This document shows positions 46,300-59,004 of a stretch of DNA of 64,000 nt, one piece after another. Both the position numbers and the translations under genes were made by a program. The notes beneath the pieces were generated by a model. The model saw only the letters and a program-made list of their open reading frames with translations. It had not been told where the DNA came from and did no database searches. This stretch comes from Emydura subglobosa (lineage: Eukaryota > Chordata > Testudines > Chelidae). Numbering within the stretch: position 1 is the first letter of the stretch; each line of letters begins with the position of its first letter. The stretch spans positions 95,920,759-95,984,758 of the forward strand of contig ML679946.1 of NCBI GenBank assembly GCA_007922225.1, written 5' to 3'.

Positions 46300-48889
46300 G
46301 CAATCTCCCCATGACTCCTTGTGAAAGCTGCTGACCTGCTGGCTGTGGAGACTAAAACCTTTCGTTTATCCACAGAACCGGAAAAGTCTGATCAGCCACA
46401 GTGCAAACTCCTCCCACCTGCGTGCTTCAATCCCAACCCAAAGGGATCCACAGGTGACAGTGGGGCTGTCGCCACCCGTCTTCAGGGAGTGAGCCGGCAA
46501 GGTGCTGAGTACCTTCTACACCCACTGAAGTCAATGAGAATTGAGGGTGCCCAGCCTCTTACAGGATAAGGCCCTCATTCCTTGGCCTCTCTGCTTAGGC
46601 TATCAACAAGGATGCTACTTACGATGCTTCTGGGGAGTGTGGGGAACATTTACAGTCAGCAGAGAAAACAGGCTCTGTTCCAGAAGGAAGGCAAAATTGC
46701 TTCACCCTCCATGTCAACCTCCCGCGCAATTCCCCTCATTCTTGGGGCCAGCAATATTCTGTTAACTTTGCCAATTAAAACATGAAGTATGTTGAAGAGA
46801 AATGAAGTTCTAATTCCCTCGGGGACAGTGGAGAATGTACTTCCTTCCGGAGGGCTGCTTGTTAAATTATTATTGGATTCCAGCAGTATATTATTCATGG
46901 TATTGATTCTGACAACGGGGCTGTCAGGCCACAATATTGAGAGCAGCGGAGGTAGAGCAGAAATCCTGCTCATTAAAGTCACCACAGGTGCATTCTGAGG
47001 CAGGCTCTGAAAGAGAAACAGGGAAATTAAACCCTCATTCTAAGCACCAGGCAGGCAGGGCTCATTGCTCAACATGAATGTGGCTTTTCCTCACATCCTG
47101 GCCCTCCCTAACATGTTTTTTTCCTTCCTGAAGCCCTGCCCTGCACAGCGAAGTTAGATCCAGACATAAAAAGCCTCCTCCTTCCTAGCTGCTGGTGTTC
47201 ACATCTTCAAAGCCCTCTCCTACCGGCTGAGACACGGGCTCCATTTGACAGCTTCCTGCCATCCCTTGTCAGCCAGCAGAGACTCGTTCAGGAAAGCTCC
47301 CCATTTCAGTCCTTCCATGTGCCACATGTACGCCCGGTCCTCAGTTGGATTTCAAGCCACGGGGGCCTGTGTGATGACATGGCTGGGACAGAGCTGCAGA
47401 CTCCAGAGCCTAACTCCCTGATTTAACAGGTCTTCCTGGCGGCCAGCAGTGAAGCCAGCTGCCTCCCTTCTCCACTCTAAAATCTCCCTCTGTTCTCTTT
47501 CTCCACACCAGGGCTGCCATCAAGGGACAGCCCGGCACATGTCCTAGGCATAGCCAGACCAGGGAAAAAGGAAAGAGCTGTATTGCTGCTCCCCATCTCC
47601 GGTAATGGCTCATTGCAGGTCAAAAGCTATTGAATGAAGCATAAGACCTGGAGGTCAGAGCAGTTTTTCTATTATTCTGCCACAAACAGCAGAGATGAAT
47701 AGCGGGGCTCGAGTCCCCTCTTAACCCCTCTATAAATCCCGTCTGGAAGAGAAGGCCTCCCCCACCCTGGAATGTGCAGTGAAAACTCTTGCTTGCTTTT
47801 CTAACAGTTTACGTAAGTGGAACAGCTCCTCTGCTGGTATAAACTAGCATACCTCCATTGACTTTGCCAGCTGAAGAGCCGACCCAGGTGCTGAAGAGCT
47901 TTTAATGAAACTATGTTCATCTAATCTAGGCAAACAGACAGTCTAGTTTTTAATGGCCCCCTCCCACCATAGCACAGCTTTGATTGTGTGTGCAGATCAT
48001 CTGAAGTGGCTGGCTTTAAAAATAGCTAATTACAATGAAGAAACCACTTTCCTCCCAGACATGGGGCTTTGTACACACAGTAGGTCAGGGGTCAAATGCT
48101 GCCCATATTGTGGGATGCAATTAAATGTCCAAGAGGAATATAAAGAGTGGTGTGTCAACATGCAAAGCACTCAGACCCCGTACAATTACATTGCTGCGGG
48201 GGTGGGATGGTGTGGGGAGAAGGCTACTGGGATCCCAGCCTTTTAAAAAAAGTTCTCCAAGATGAAGGGAATTCATTGCATTAACAAAGAGGAAGGATTT
48301 TCACTCATGGGGCTAGATCCGTGGCTATCTGAAGGAGTGCAAAGCAGTGGAAAGCTGCCTTAAAGGAGGAATCAAGAATCCTCACACAAAAAGAATCCTT
48401 AGGTGAGACAGCCTTGAAAAGTTATTCTGGGAGAGTTAACATCTCACAAACTAGGTTTACAGGACATGGAGTGACCTTGTGAAAAATGAGGATGACCCTG
48501 AAAAGAAGTGGATGAGGGCGGTGTTAACCACATTATGAAAGTGCAGTTACAACAGGAATTTCAAAATTATTGAAGCTGTCTTGATGAATGACTGCTTCTA
48601 ACAGCATCAGTAGCAATGGGCTTCTCACATGTAATTTGCACACTCCTTAGCAACTGTTGAACAAGACACCCTGTACATTTGGTCAAATAAGTGTCAGGAG
48701 TTCAGTGTATTTTGTAGTCTGTAAAAAGTGTGTCCTAGGTTTTTCTCAGCTCCTGCAGGTTCCCAAAGGAAAACCCCAGAGATTTTTCAAAATCATATAG
48801 TTTTATATCAGAGAATGGAATTAGCTTTTCTAAGCAAGTCATGCAATTAACAAAACAAAAAACCTCACCCTTTCTCCATTTAGATACTG
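46300..48889. other. Non-coding stretch
   Basis: No gene recognised. 47815-47890 holds a diverged copy of the palindromic family of 9522-9620 (ctggtataaactagcatacc, ccagctgaagagcc). 46570-47000 looks unique and low in repeat words. Confidence 0.45.
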
Positions 48890-49095
48890 CTAATTGGTTC
48901 TTATAAAGCACTTTTCATCTGTTGATTTTAAAGCATTTTGCAAAGGAGAGTAAGCATTATCCCCATTGTACAGATGGCAAAACTGAGGCAGACAGTGAGA
49001 CAAAGGTCACACAGCAGGTCAGAGGTGGAGCTAAGAAGACAAGCCAGATCTCTTGAACATTCAGCCAGTGCCCTATCCACTAAGCCAGGTTACCA
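48890..49095 (+). repeat. MIR/CORE-SINE-like ancient repeat
   Basis: ttatccccattgtacagatg, caaaactgaggcagac and ggtcacacagcaggtcagag, followed by ccctatccactaagccagg, follow the order of the mammalian-wide MIR core and tail. This is the clearest of the old SINE copies in the window. Confidence 0.8.
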
Positions 49096-52000
49096 TCCTG
49101 CTGTGAAGAGGCAGGAAGTTGGGCTGGTAGAAAGCTCCCCGTTTTAGGGCTATGGCAAGGAGAGATCACCAGCTACTACAACCTTTCAGGAGGTATAACG
49201 GGCCCTGCACTCCGTCCCTGCCTCTAGGGGGTGATGGGAAGAAGCAGTCCAAGTTCAGGGAAACTGCAATTGGGTCCAGCTACTGTATGGGGGCTTCCTA
49301 GCCTCCCCACACTTTCACACTTACAGTGGAAGAGGAAAAATATGACCCACAGAATAACTTGCCTATTAATACCAAAAGGGAGACAGTAACTAAATACAGA
49401 AAGGGTGAGATACCTGGCCATTTATTCCAGTACCTAATGTCAAGTTCTTGGGCCTTAAATCTCTGTGTCAGTTTCCACTTTTGGTCAATATTGTACTCGT
49501 TTTATAATGACACTGGAAGTATTGTGAGGCTTAGCTAGTTTGTGGTACTTCTAGCTCCTTGCACAAAAGGCAATTTATTATTGCAGTGCAGGAAAAGAGA
49601 TCCAAGCACAGTGCTGACGTGCTGTTCACACAATTATGAATTTTGGAAAAAAATCAGAAATGTTCTTATCCAAAGCCAAAATCTCATGCAACTCAAAAAA
49701 CACAAAACTAGAATTAACTGATTGTCTGAACAAGGGAAAAAATGAATGGAAGAAAAAGAAATACTAACTGTAAGATGTCCAGATGAGCAGCTAAAGGCGC
49801 AAACACCTTCATCTCCACACATCAAATAGAATATGTTTTCTTATATGTATATGGTACACAGATCATAAAAGAACACTTGCTCGGCAACAGACATACACAG
49901 ATATCCAAAGTTAGATCAAAGCCGCTTTAAATTTAAAGGATTTCTTTCTATAAAAAGAAAACGGCTTTATATCACTTCCTCTAGCCAGCCTCACACTTTT
50001 ATATACAGCTTCATACATTATACATAGGACAGCCCTTTAAATTAAAGTATATAAATATGCATTTCTCTGAGGGCTAATCAACTATTGTCGATCACTGAAT
50101 GGCTGCAGATTTTTATTTTGAAACATGGGGAGGATTAACTACTATTCAATACAGTAAATAAATCGCAGTACTGTAGATAAATCTCCATTTTGCAGTAATT
50201 AACTCCAGTAACTAAGACAGTTGATTGCTATTTCAAGCAGGCAATAATAGCTGTAGTATTAGATTGTCTGGAAACTTGAGACACAATGCAACTGTTCCAT
50301 GTACGCTGACAACTTCCTATCAGAAATTAGATTCTCTGGATCTGCCCTGATTTACACCCTGGAGGGAGTTGCATAGGAGCTAAGTCAGGGGAAAGTTTAA
50401 TCCTGAGCTGGGGAACAACCTGAAAAGCAGCGATAAAGAAATGACAGCCGGACAGAGAGCCAAATCTTGGTCCTATTGAAGTTAATGGGTGTTTTGCTAT
50501 TAGCAGCAGTAATGCAACAGGACCCAGCACAATGTCAATGCTAAAAAGGCCGAGTTTTCAAAAGAGCTCAGCTCCACCAACTTCTCAGCTCTGAACCCTC
50601 AGGATTCCACAGTTAGGTGCCTAAGTGGGAGCCAAGGTCTTTTAAAAATCTGGCCCCGCATTTCTAGCTGACACTGGACAAAATCCTGGTCAGACTGAAA
50701 TCAGTGGCGAAACTCCCAGTGACGTGAAAGGAATCAGGAGGTGGCCTAAATGATTTGGTTTGTTGAAACCAAGATGTGTGCAAGGAGGAAAGAGGCAGCT
50801 TCATTAATAAATCCTCAGTATTTAAGAGCATCTAATGCAAATACCTTAGTGAAAGTGGGCCACATTGTGCTCCCAGTGTCACTGATTTCATTGAGCTAAA
50901 ATTGATGGCAGTCCAGAGTAATTCTATCCATGATCTTTGCCTTTACTTATTTTTGCACTTGATTACATTTCCACTCATCTTATCTTGTTTGCAACTGTCC
51001 CAGGGTTGACTTACTTGTGCAATGCAAGGTATTTTAAAAGTTAATTGTCATTCTTTGTTTCTATCGCCTACTGAATATCTTCACTTTATATCTTCACTGA
51101 AATATGTCTCAGCATTTCCAAGTATGTGATGTAGAAATTCACTTTGTAAATTCCAAGAAGAGGAGGATTTTTTTTTGACTAACAGTATAACTTTTATTTG
51201 GATCAGTCAACTTTGTTAATAACTAAGTGTTTAAAAGAAGAGATTTTTCCAAATGCACTGCATGCCAGAAATATTTTCCAACCTCCTGTGATAACAGCCT
51301 GAGTGAACCAAGCAGCAAGTATGGAGGAATGGGAGAAAATCTGGTTGGTCATACTCTGCAATGCTGATACAGATTCATTTTACTGGGATGTGTACACAGT
51401 TTAGATACAAAGCAGGAAGCGTTAGTGTGTAGTTTTCAGAACATCTTGGTTCAATCAAATGTAAAAATCCCCCAAAGCAGCTCAGCAAACCTCACATATT
51501 GTTTCTTTTTGAAGGACTCTTAGGAAGGAAGAATGCATGGGGACTTGCTAACCTGCTCCAGCTCAAGGGGTGGTCCAAAAGCATATACCCCCACCCTCAT
51601 CATGCATTCTCTCATATGGCTATGTCAGCGATGAGGATTTACCCCTGAGATTATTCAACCCTGAAGCAGCATGAGTTTTGGATTATTTGACCACCACTTT
51701 TTTAAAGAGAATTAGGAAAAATGTTAAGTATACACCCGTTAGTGTACAAATGCTTTTCTGCCATGGTCAGTATACTAACCATGGGCACAGTGCCCACTGA
51801 TTTTGTAAGCTTCACTGTGCACAGCTCAGCAAATTATTTCAATTTGTGTCAATGAACTCAAGTCTCCAGGAATGGGATCATTAATTCCTCCAGTTGGTCC
51901 TGTCTCCTTGTTAGGAAAGCCTGCCAGTTTCCTCAAATTATAATCCACGATTGTGATGTAAACTAAGGTCCATGTTCCTTTTGACGCACATGGAAATTAC

Positions 52001-52250
52001 ATTCAGCCAGTGGACTGAAAAATATATCCATACTTCTTTAGAGGCCAGATTTAGTTTAATTGCACTTCAGATTTTAGTTCTTGTCTGCATCAGAAAGTTT
52101 TGCAATATATGGCTCTCCACACCACACACACACCTGCCAGAGTTATATCTGTAGAACTGCTCAAACAAGGTAGTGTGCCATCCTAGCTGTTATCTAAAAC
52201 AGCTTACGCTACTTTCCTTATAAATCAGCATATCCACAAAGTGCTGTGCT
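49096..52250. other. Non-coding stretch
   Basis: Includes the palindromic element at 50548-50655 and an AT-rich stretch with many TTTAAATT/TAATTA words at 49890-50280. No exon was seen. Confidence 0.45.
50548..50655. repeat. Palindromic dispersed element (TTTTCAAAAG ends)
   Basis: The left ggccgagttttcaaaagagc pairs with the right tcttttaaaaatctggcc. About 108 bp. Confidence 0.6.
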
Positions 52251-52829
52251 TTTTTTAGGGAAGTGCACAGCGTTTTGAGCATGTATCCCATAATGCAATG
52301 TTCCAGCACTATGCTTAATGCATTATGGGTTGCTTGTCATGGTGGATTGTGGGATACCTATAGCACCCTAGTGAAATGCTGGGCCTGGAGTCAAACTCCC
52401 AGGATTCCTTCCCCAAGCACACACAGTTTGTTTTTTTACTAGCCAGTGACATTTTCAAGCTGTTTCACTTTTTTAAAAAGCAATTCAAACTGCTGTCAGG
52501 CAGCATGGAGGAGCAGGGGTGCTGAAACAATTTGCATAGTGGGGATGCTGAGAGCCACTGAGCCAAGCTGTAAACCACTTCAAGCCAGGGGGTGTGGCAG
52601 CCCCCACTGAACACCTAATTCCAGCATCTCTGCCACGAAGGACATACTGCAGAGCACCATGCTTCTGCCCAGCATGAACACAAGCATGGGCTCCACATGT
52701 ACTGGCAATCACGGCAGCAGGTGGCTTTGGGGGAGAGGGAAGAATACCACCAGCATGATACTACATGGAGACCGTTAGAGGAGGAGATTGGGCAATTAAC
52801 ACAGCATGATATTTCTTGGACTAGCTTCT

Positions 52830-53930
52830 GTCAATGGAACACCACTTGTGGGTCCAGCCAGCCAGTACTGATGGGTGGGACAAGTTAGTGCTACACACCT
52901 GGGATGACCAGCCATGGCTGCAGAACTTTAGTATGTGGAAGGACACTTTCCTGGAAGTCTGCACAAAGCTCATCCAGGAGCTGCTGTGCTGGACTCCAAC
53001 TTGGGAGCCCTCCTGAAGGTGGAAAAGCATGTAGCCAATGCCTTCTGGGCGTGTGCGGTCCCCCTTGCTACCAGAGGCAGCCATTTTGGCGTTGGTGAAG
53101 TCAACTGTTGGAGTTGTTGTCATAAAGCATGCACTGCCACTGGAAGGGTACTTCCACCCAGGGTCACAAAGCCTGCAATGCATGGGAGATTACTGATGGA
53201 TTTGCATAGTTGGAGTTCCCAACTTGTTAGGTGTCATTGATGGGAGCTACTTGCCTATTCCTTGTCCTCCCCACCACAGTTCAACAGAAAGGGATATTTC
53301 TCCATGGTCTGGTCAGTCACCACGGCAGGTTTGTTAACATTAGTGGGAGCTGATCTGGAAGCTCCATGATACCTAGATCTTTAGAAACTCACCCCTGTTT
53401 AATGTAAGGAAGAGGGGGAACTTTTGCTCTCCAAACCACTGTGGACATTAATGGTTTTGTGGTTCCAGCTGCTATGCTGGGAGACTCAGCTTACCTTCTC
53501 CTTCCCTGGCTTATGAAGCCTTTTAGGGTTCATCTTCACTAAGAAAGAAAGGTGTGTTCTTACCTCAGCTACCATGTGATAGCTAACATGAGGTAAACTC
53601 CTAGTGAAGATAAGGCAGGTTGTTGTTTCCAGTACGTATTAGGTTGAGGTGAAGACTATGGGGGAGCCTGGCATTAACCTGGACCTGCTAACACATGTTA
53701 AATCAGCAAATTGCCTGGTCTTTCGCTAGCATTGTATCTCAGGTTAGCCAACACAAGGTAAGAACCCATTTTTTCCTAGTGTCGACAAGGTGTCTGGACG
53801 CTTCGATATGACAAAGGTGCTGTTTAACTGTACCCTAAAAAGCCACACAGTGAGTGTGGAATGTGCCTATGGAAGACTGAAAAGAAGATGGAGGTGGTCT
53901 CATGAGCAGGCTACAGACTGCTGAGAGATA
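52830..53930 (+). pseudogene. PIF/Harbinger transposase pseudogene (HARBI1-like)
   Basis: Collinear conserved blocks are visible in different frames. VEKHVANAFW...FGVG (53019-53095) corresponds to the helix-turn-helix region of Harbinger transposases. GVIDGSYLPI (from 53230) carries the first catalytic Asp. A GSSHDT.IFRNSPLF-like block at about 53355-53405 needs a one-base shift and contains a stop, and corresponds to the second Asp region. LGDSAYLLLPWLMKPF (53477-53524) is intact. VSVECAYGRLKRRWR (about 53849-53893) contains the last catalytic Glu. Frameshifts, stops and the MITE at 53525-53794, which falls exactly between the last two blocks, leave it dead. In the family the last two blocks are separated by only a few tens of residues. 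Confidence 0.82.
53525..53794. mobile_element. MITE inserted in the Harbinger pseudogene
   Basis: The left end ttcatcttcactaagaaag and the following gttcttacct pair with the reverse complement of the right end (aaggtaagaaccc and cctagtgtcgacaagg). Inner inverted words (tagctaacatgaggtaa) are also present. About 270 bp, no ORF. The Harbinger reading continues on both sides, which fixes the approximate boundaries. The target duplication is not clear. Confidence 0.75.
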
Positions 53931-54867
53931 TCTGCCTCCCCGACAGGTGGGAGGCAGAGAGACTTTCTGAAAGTTATGAACAGCCAGAGATGATGCCTCT
54001 GTCAAATGTCCCCATAGGCCAGGAAGTCAGAGGGAGGGAAACGTGCTTGAAAGCAGAGCGTAGAGGAAAAAGATGAATGTAATGAATAAGAGATAATGGA
54101 TATGCTTTGTGAACTGATTTTATTAGGACTGGAGGTGATTAGGGACTGCTATACCTTAATGAAATTTTTCAACCAAGTGCAGCTGTAAATTTAAAAAACT
54201 TCATTGATTTGACACATAAGACTGCTTCAAGGTTACACTAAAATGGTGCAGAAATAGCCAAAGTGCAGAGTGAACACTCCTGTACAAATGGGGTCCCAAG
54301 AACATGTATGTGGGATCAGAGATGTCTCCTTATGTTGAAGAGTGGAAAAGCATGGGGAAAATATCTCCGTAAGGGGTAGAACAGGGAACACCAACCAGCA
54401 AGTCTGGGGTACAGGCACGGGATTCAATGTTTTGGAGGGACAAAAGCCACTTTCAAAGGATTTAATTTTCTGCCTTGGGTACCATCCTGAGCATGCTCTG
54501 GTGGCCAGAGAAAACAGTTCATTAGAAATGGGGGTGCACCATACGAACCATATAGCCATATAACTTGTTCCAAATGCTATGCAAGTAACAAGTCCTATGT
54601 TACTCCAGACATGACCCTCTGATGGCTGTTCCTTACTATTCTGGTTGAAGGGAGTGAATGATACCTGAAGTTTACTTTTGCTTCATACCATTTCTGGGAT
54701 TGTGTAAATGCAACCTCACTGAAGTATTGAGATGTAAATTTAACAAGGGACATTCAGAACAGAAACAGCAAAGCTGTGAAAATCAAGCTTTCCTCCGCAG
54801 TTGTTCAAGACTATCACCTGCCTGCTCTGAAGTACTGTCTCAGGCACAAACAAGGCTTTCTGGGCCA

Positions 54868-54952
54868 GATTCTGACCTAATTTGTACCAGTGCCAATCAG
54901 GAATAACCCATTACAGTCAATGCAGTCACACCGGTGAGAGCAGGTCAGAATC
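54868..54952. repeat. Palindromic dispersed element (GATTCTGACC ends)
   Basis: The left end gattctgacc and right end ggtcagaatc are perfect partners. The centre reads aataacccattacagtcaatg. About 85 bp. Confidence 0.75.
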
Positions 54953-57900
54953 GGGCTCTGCGGTAAGCTCAAACCAAAACTTTCTGAACTTATTTTAATA
55001 TCTCTAATGAAGAGGAAAATTCCATGTTAGACAGAACTAAAGTGGAATGTGCTAAGAACTTCGAAAAAGAGAAGGGTAAAAGCGACACTGCCACATGCCA
55101 CTTGCCAGTAGACATTTGTTATTGCAACACTATCTCTGTTGATACTACAGCTATTGCAGGTAAAATTTGCAAGTCCAAAATAAAGCCCTGCCACAGAAAA
55201 CGCTTGTGATCAAAGATGTTCCATCTGAACCCTGAACCATGACCATAATCATATTATCTGTCACTTTTACAAAATAATACATTTAACTACTTTTGTCTTT
55301 GGCTCATGGCACAAATCACAGGAAAAATGCAAGCAAAGCTTCTGCCACAAGTCTCTGTGCAACATCTTTTGGACACGTCCTCAGGAATCCCAGCATAGGG
55401 GGTAAATTTATTTGTTGAGTATTTTGCCTGAGATGCTCACTCACATGCTTGCTTAGTTTTATCTTCATCAGGTGGGTGTGGGTTTACCAAACCCTTGGAA
55501 AAGATTCAAAAAAACCAACCAGCATCTCAGCAAAGCAGTATCTAGGGGTCACTGTGTGACTTAAACTCAGAATCTTAAACTCAGATTCTGTTCTTTGAAG
55601 GCACAGAATTCTTTGTATTATTTGAAGTAAATACTGTTGCAGAGCAGAGAGACTTCCGGGGTCTGTATGAAAGAGGGGCTCAAACTAAAATGTCCCAGAC
55701 ACAGTTTAAAATGGATGGACAACTTGATTGAATAACCTAATATCAGTAAGACACGTGGTTAAAGCTTTTCTGTTCCTTTATGCCATGCAACTGCATCAAA
55801 GGAGCCAAGCCTAGTTCTACACCCAGATCCCAATTCTCCACTGCCTCACAGTTTGTGCAGTCATTTATCTTCGTACAAAGTGGTGTCGAATACTACCTTA
55901 GTGCAACTGAAGGGAGAATTCTGATGTGGTTACACCTTACATCTCCTCTGCACAAATGTAAGACTCTAAGAATCAGGTCCCAGGGATCTTGCAAGTGAGT
56001 GGGAATTGTAAATTTAAGCTGCTGAGCCTTCAGAAGTATGACACCATGTAGAAGCCTCTCTCATCAGATGACACGTACAATAATTTGGAGTCACAGTTAA
56101 AAAAAATATCCATCCTACGTTGCCTTCAATCTTACAGGAAAGAGTCAAAATTTCATCCTTAAGGTTCCCAAAAAGCTTGACTCAACTGACTGGCCAAGAT
56201 TTTTCAACTAGGACGCGTGATCTTAGGTGTCTTGAATTTTTGGGTCCCAACTTGAGTCATTTTAAAGGAGCCTCATTTCCAGAGAACGGATAGCACTCAG
56301 TCTCTGAAAGCCAGGTCCCAATGGAGACTCCAGTTGGACACCCCCCCAAAAAAATCACTCAAGTCTGAAATCTTTTCCCACAAACTTTTTACAGGGAATG
56401 ACTTCATCCCGCACTGAAACACAGCTGCTTCTGAGGAGAAATATGGAGATGGTAACATGCCCCAACAGGAAGCGATGATTCGATAAATCTACAAGAAGAA
56501 GAATTCCCTGACATTGAATGCAAAGTATTGTTGCTGGGATTTGGACAGGAAGCCAGCACTAACAACCGAGCCCTTGTAAAAAAGTGCCACATGACTTATT
56601 TTAATGATCCCAAGAGGCCAGGACCTTAGTTTTAAATCTCATTGAACCTGGTGCGGCAGCGTCCGACACAGTGCTGAGGCTTGGGCTGTGAACTGACCCA
56701 GGGGGAAGAGCGCTACCTACAGTCTTGACCCACCCGCTTTTAGCCAGGCTTGCGGTTATCTCTTGAAAAGCTTCTCCAAGCGATGAGCAGACGGCGCCCT
56801 AATGAGTTCGTTAGATACGACACGTTCACAGCTCAAGGGTACTGCTCATGGCCATAGTCTCCATCTTTTACAATTAGAAGCCGTTGGGCGTTAAAAAAAA
56901 AAGAGAGAGAGAGAGATGGAGGTTTGGTAACAGAACGCCCGATGTCCCTGGAAGTCAATACTGTTGGTGCCAGCCAAGATGCTGCTGCCCCCCACCTGCC
57001 CATGAGCATCCATCAGTTTGGATTAGAGACACATGGTAGCTAGGAGGGGCGATGAGCAAAATCGATTGTGACAGCTGTAAAGCAGGAGAGTTGTAGTATT
57101 GAGAAATGTGTCAGTGCCCTAAAAGGAAATTTCCCTCTCTAAGCAAAGACTTGCCAAATGACACCTGTTTAGAGACGAAGGGAGAAAAGAGCCATGCTCT
57201 GATGTGTTTAAAAGAGCTCCCTTCGCAGAGCTGTGTAAGTCTGAAGGGGATGCTTTTGAAAAATACAAACCTCACCTGTTCTTTTCCCCTTAACTTTTAG
57301 TCTTAGACACAGATGGCGGAATGCAATATTTCTCAGTGTAACAGTCTGCTCAAGCAGTACGAACCCAGGAGCTAGCAGTGCCGGCTTAAACAGCCCAAGG
57401 TTGTACACCTGCCATCTGTGTCCCATAGAAGAACATTCTTACAGCAACTGCACTGTCTGGAAGCATTAAAAGGAAAGAAGAAAAAAAAGTTCTCCTCCAC
57501 CACACAGGAGACCCTAGATGCAATTCCTCAGATTCCTGATTCACTTAGCAATAGCAGTGCATGAAATTCAAACAGAGTCTCCTAAAGATTAGTGCTCTCT
57601 CTCTTTCTCTCTTTTTTTCCCCCCTTTCTGGCTTGTGGCCTCAGATGTTAGGTTACACAGTACCAAGGTAAAATCCGGCTGGTGGACTGAAAAGAGAGAT
57701 TCATAAAATGTTAATTTCCAAGATCCAGAGTGATGCCAGGAATATAGGCAGTAACCTGGCCAACCATACACGTTGTATTTCATGGCAGAGTTTCATCTTG
57801 AATAAATGCAGCTATCTAAATTGCTATTCCTAGATAAAGTAATGAGAAACCTGTAGTTTGTGCAGCCTAGGGTAAATAATGGGATTCATTCAAACAAAGG

Positions 57901-58284
57901 AAGCACTACAAAAAGGTTTTTCAAAACACTGACAAAGAAACACTCGTGAAACACAGGTCTATTTTAAACTGAAGCGAAAATATGTAGGAGGTCATTTTCA
58001 GCTGCACCAAGATCTCAGTATTGGTGAAATCTGGGCCCACAAAAGAGATGTCGCCCTTCTACAAAGGTACCCTTGTGTGGTAAATCTATGACTTTCGGAA
58101 TTTGTGGCTGACATTCAGCCAAGAGACCTAGTCCCTGGGAAGTACACATGAGAATGGGAATAGAATTCAGGGACTCCTACACTGAAAAGGAGAGGGACTT
58201 ACCATTTTAGCTAAGAGTAACCTTGCTAAGAGATCATGACTATGCTATTACCCAGCTGAGCAGTTCTGATTCAGTCCAGTAATG

Positions 58285-58420
58285 CTTAGTTCTTTTATAG
58301 CACTCTTTAGCCAGAGAACTCAAAGCCCTTTACAGATGTGGGGAAAAAGGCACAGAGCAGTCATGTGATCTGTCTAGGTCGCACAGCAGACCAGTAGTAG
58401 AGCCAGGACTACAAACACAC
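58285..58420 (+). repeat. MIR/CORE-SINE-like ancient repeat fragment
   Basis: 'ctcaaagccctttacagatg', then ggcacagagcagtcatgtga, then tcgcacagcag...agccaggac, in the order of a MIR-type core. Confidence 0.6.
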
Positions 58421-58874
58421 ACAGAAGGCCATGCTCCCTGGCCCACAGAGATTACAATTTAATTCTATTCTATTCTACTGAGTCTCAGTCCAAAGTACTA
58501 CCCTCACCCCCATTAAAAGTCTCCACTGAATTGGGATTACTTAGCAATTTACTCATCCCTGATATTATTAACAGGGTAAGTTTGTCTTGCACCAATGTAC
58601 CTCCTTTCTTTAGAGCTCTTTTATTTCCTTGCCACCAGCACATTATTAATCCAGCACTGCTGTCCCCCATTGGCTGTTGAGAGGCATAAGATGGTTATTC
58701 AACATTTTTCTCCTACCACCTGCTCTCTTGCTCCTTGGCCTATGTGATTGCTGACGTGCTGTGCAGATGCCCTCGGCTCAGGTCATTCAAGCATTGTTCA
58801 TTTTTCATGTCTGCTTTAGAACAGAATGGTGGAAGCCCCATCTGGACGAGACAGGGCAAAGCACTGGAGATCTA

Positions 58875-59004
58875 GGGCCTGATTCAGTACTGCCTCGCAT
58901 AGCCATTTACACCTGTGCAAAGTGTAACGCTATCATTCCGATTTAGTAGCATCTTTCACCCACTTTGCACTTGGGGGACTACATGAGGCAGTGTAGAATC
59001 AGGA
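58875..59004. repeat. 130-bp palindromic element with ~48-bp arms
   Basis: The left arm gggcctgattcagtactgcc ... ttacacctgtgcaaagtg pairs with the right arm cactttgcacttggggg ... ggcagtgtagaatcaggac. The loop is about 35 bases. Confidence 0.8.

Larger units (their letters stand above)
52251..53960 (+). mobile_element. Degraded PIF/Harbinger DNA transposon
   Basis: The transposase relic at 52830-53930 lies downstream of a non-coding part with an 11-bp inverted pair, cccataatgca (52289-52299) and tgcattatggg (52318-52328), followed by attgtgggatacc. True terminal repeats were not located, so both ends are approximate. Confidence 0.55.
53961..58874. other. Long non-coding stretch with palindromic and SINE-like fragments
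   Basis: Elements at 54868-54952, about 56188-56325 and 58285-58420 are listed or mentioned separately. A GA run lies at 56896-56916 and a pyrimidine tract at 57595-57625. No exon is supported. Confidence 0.45.
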
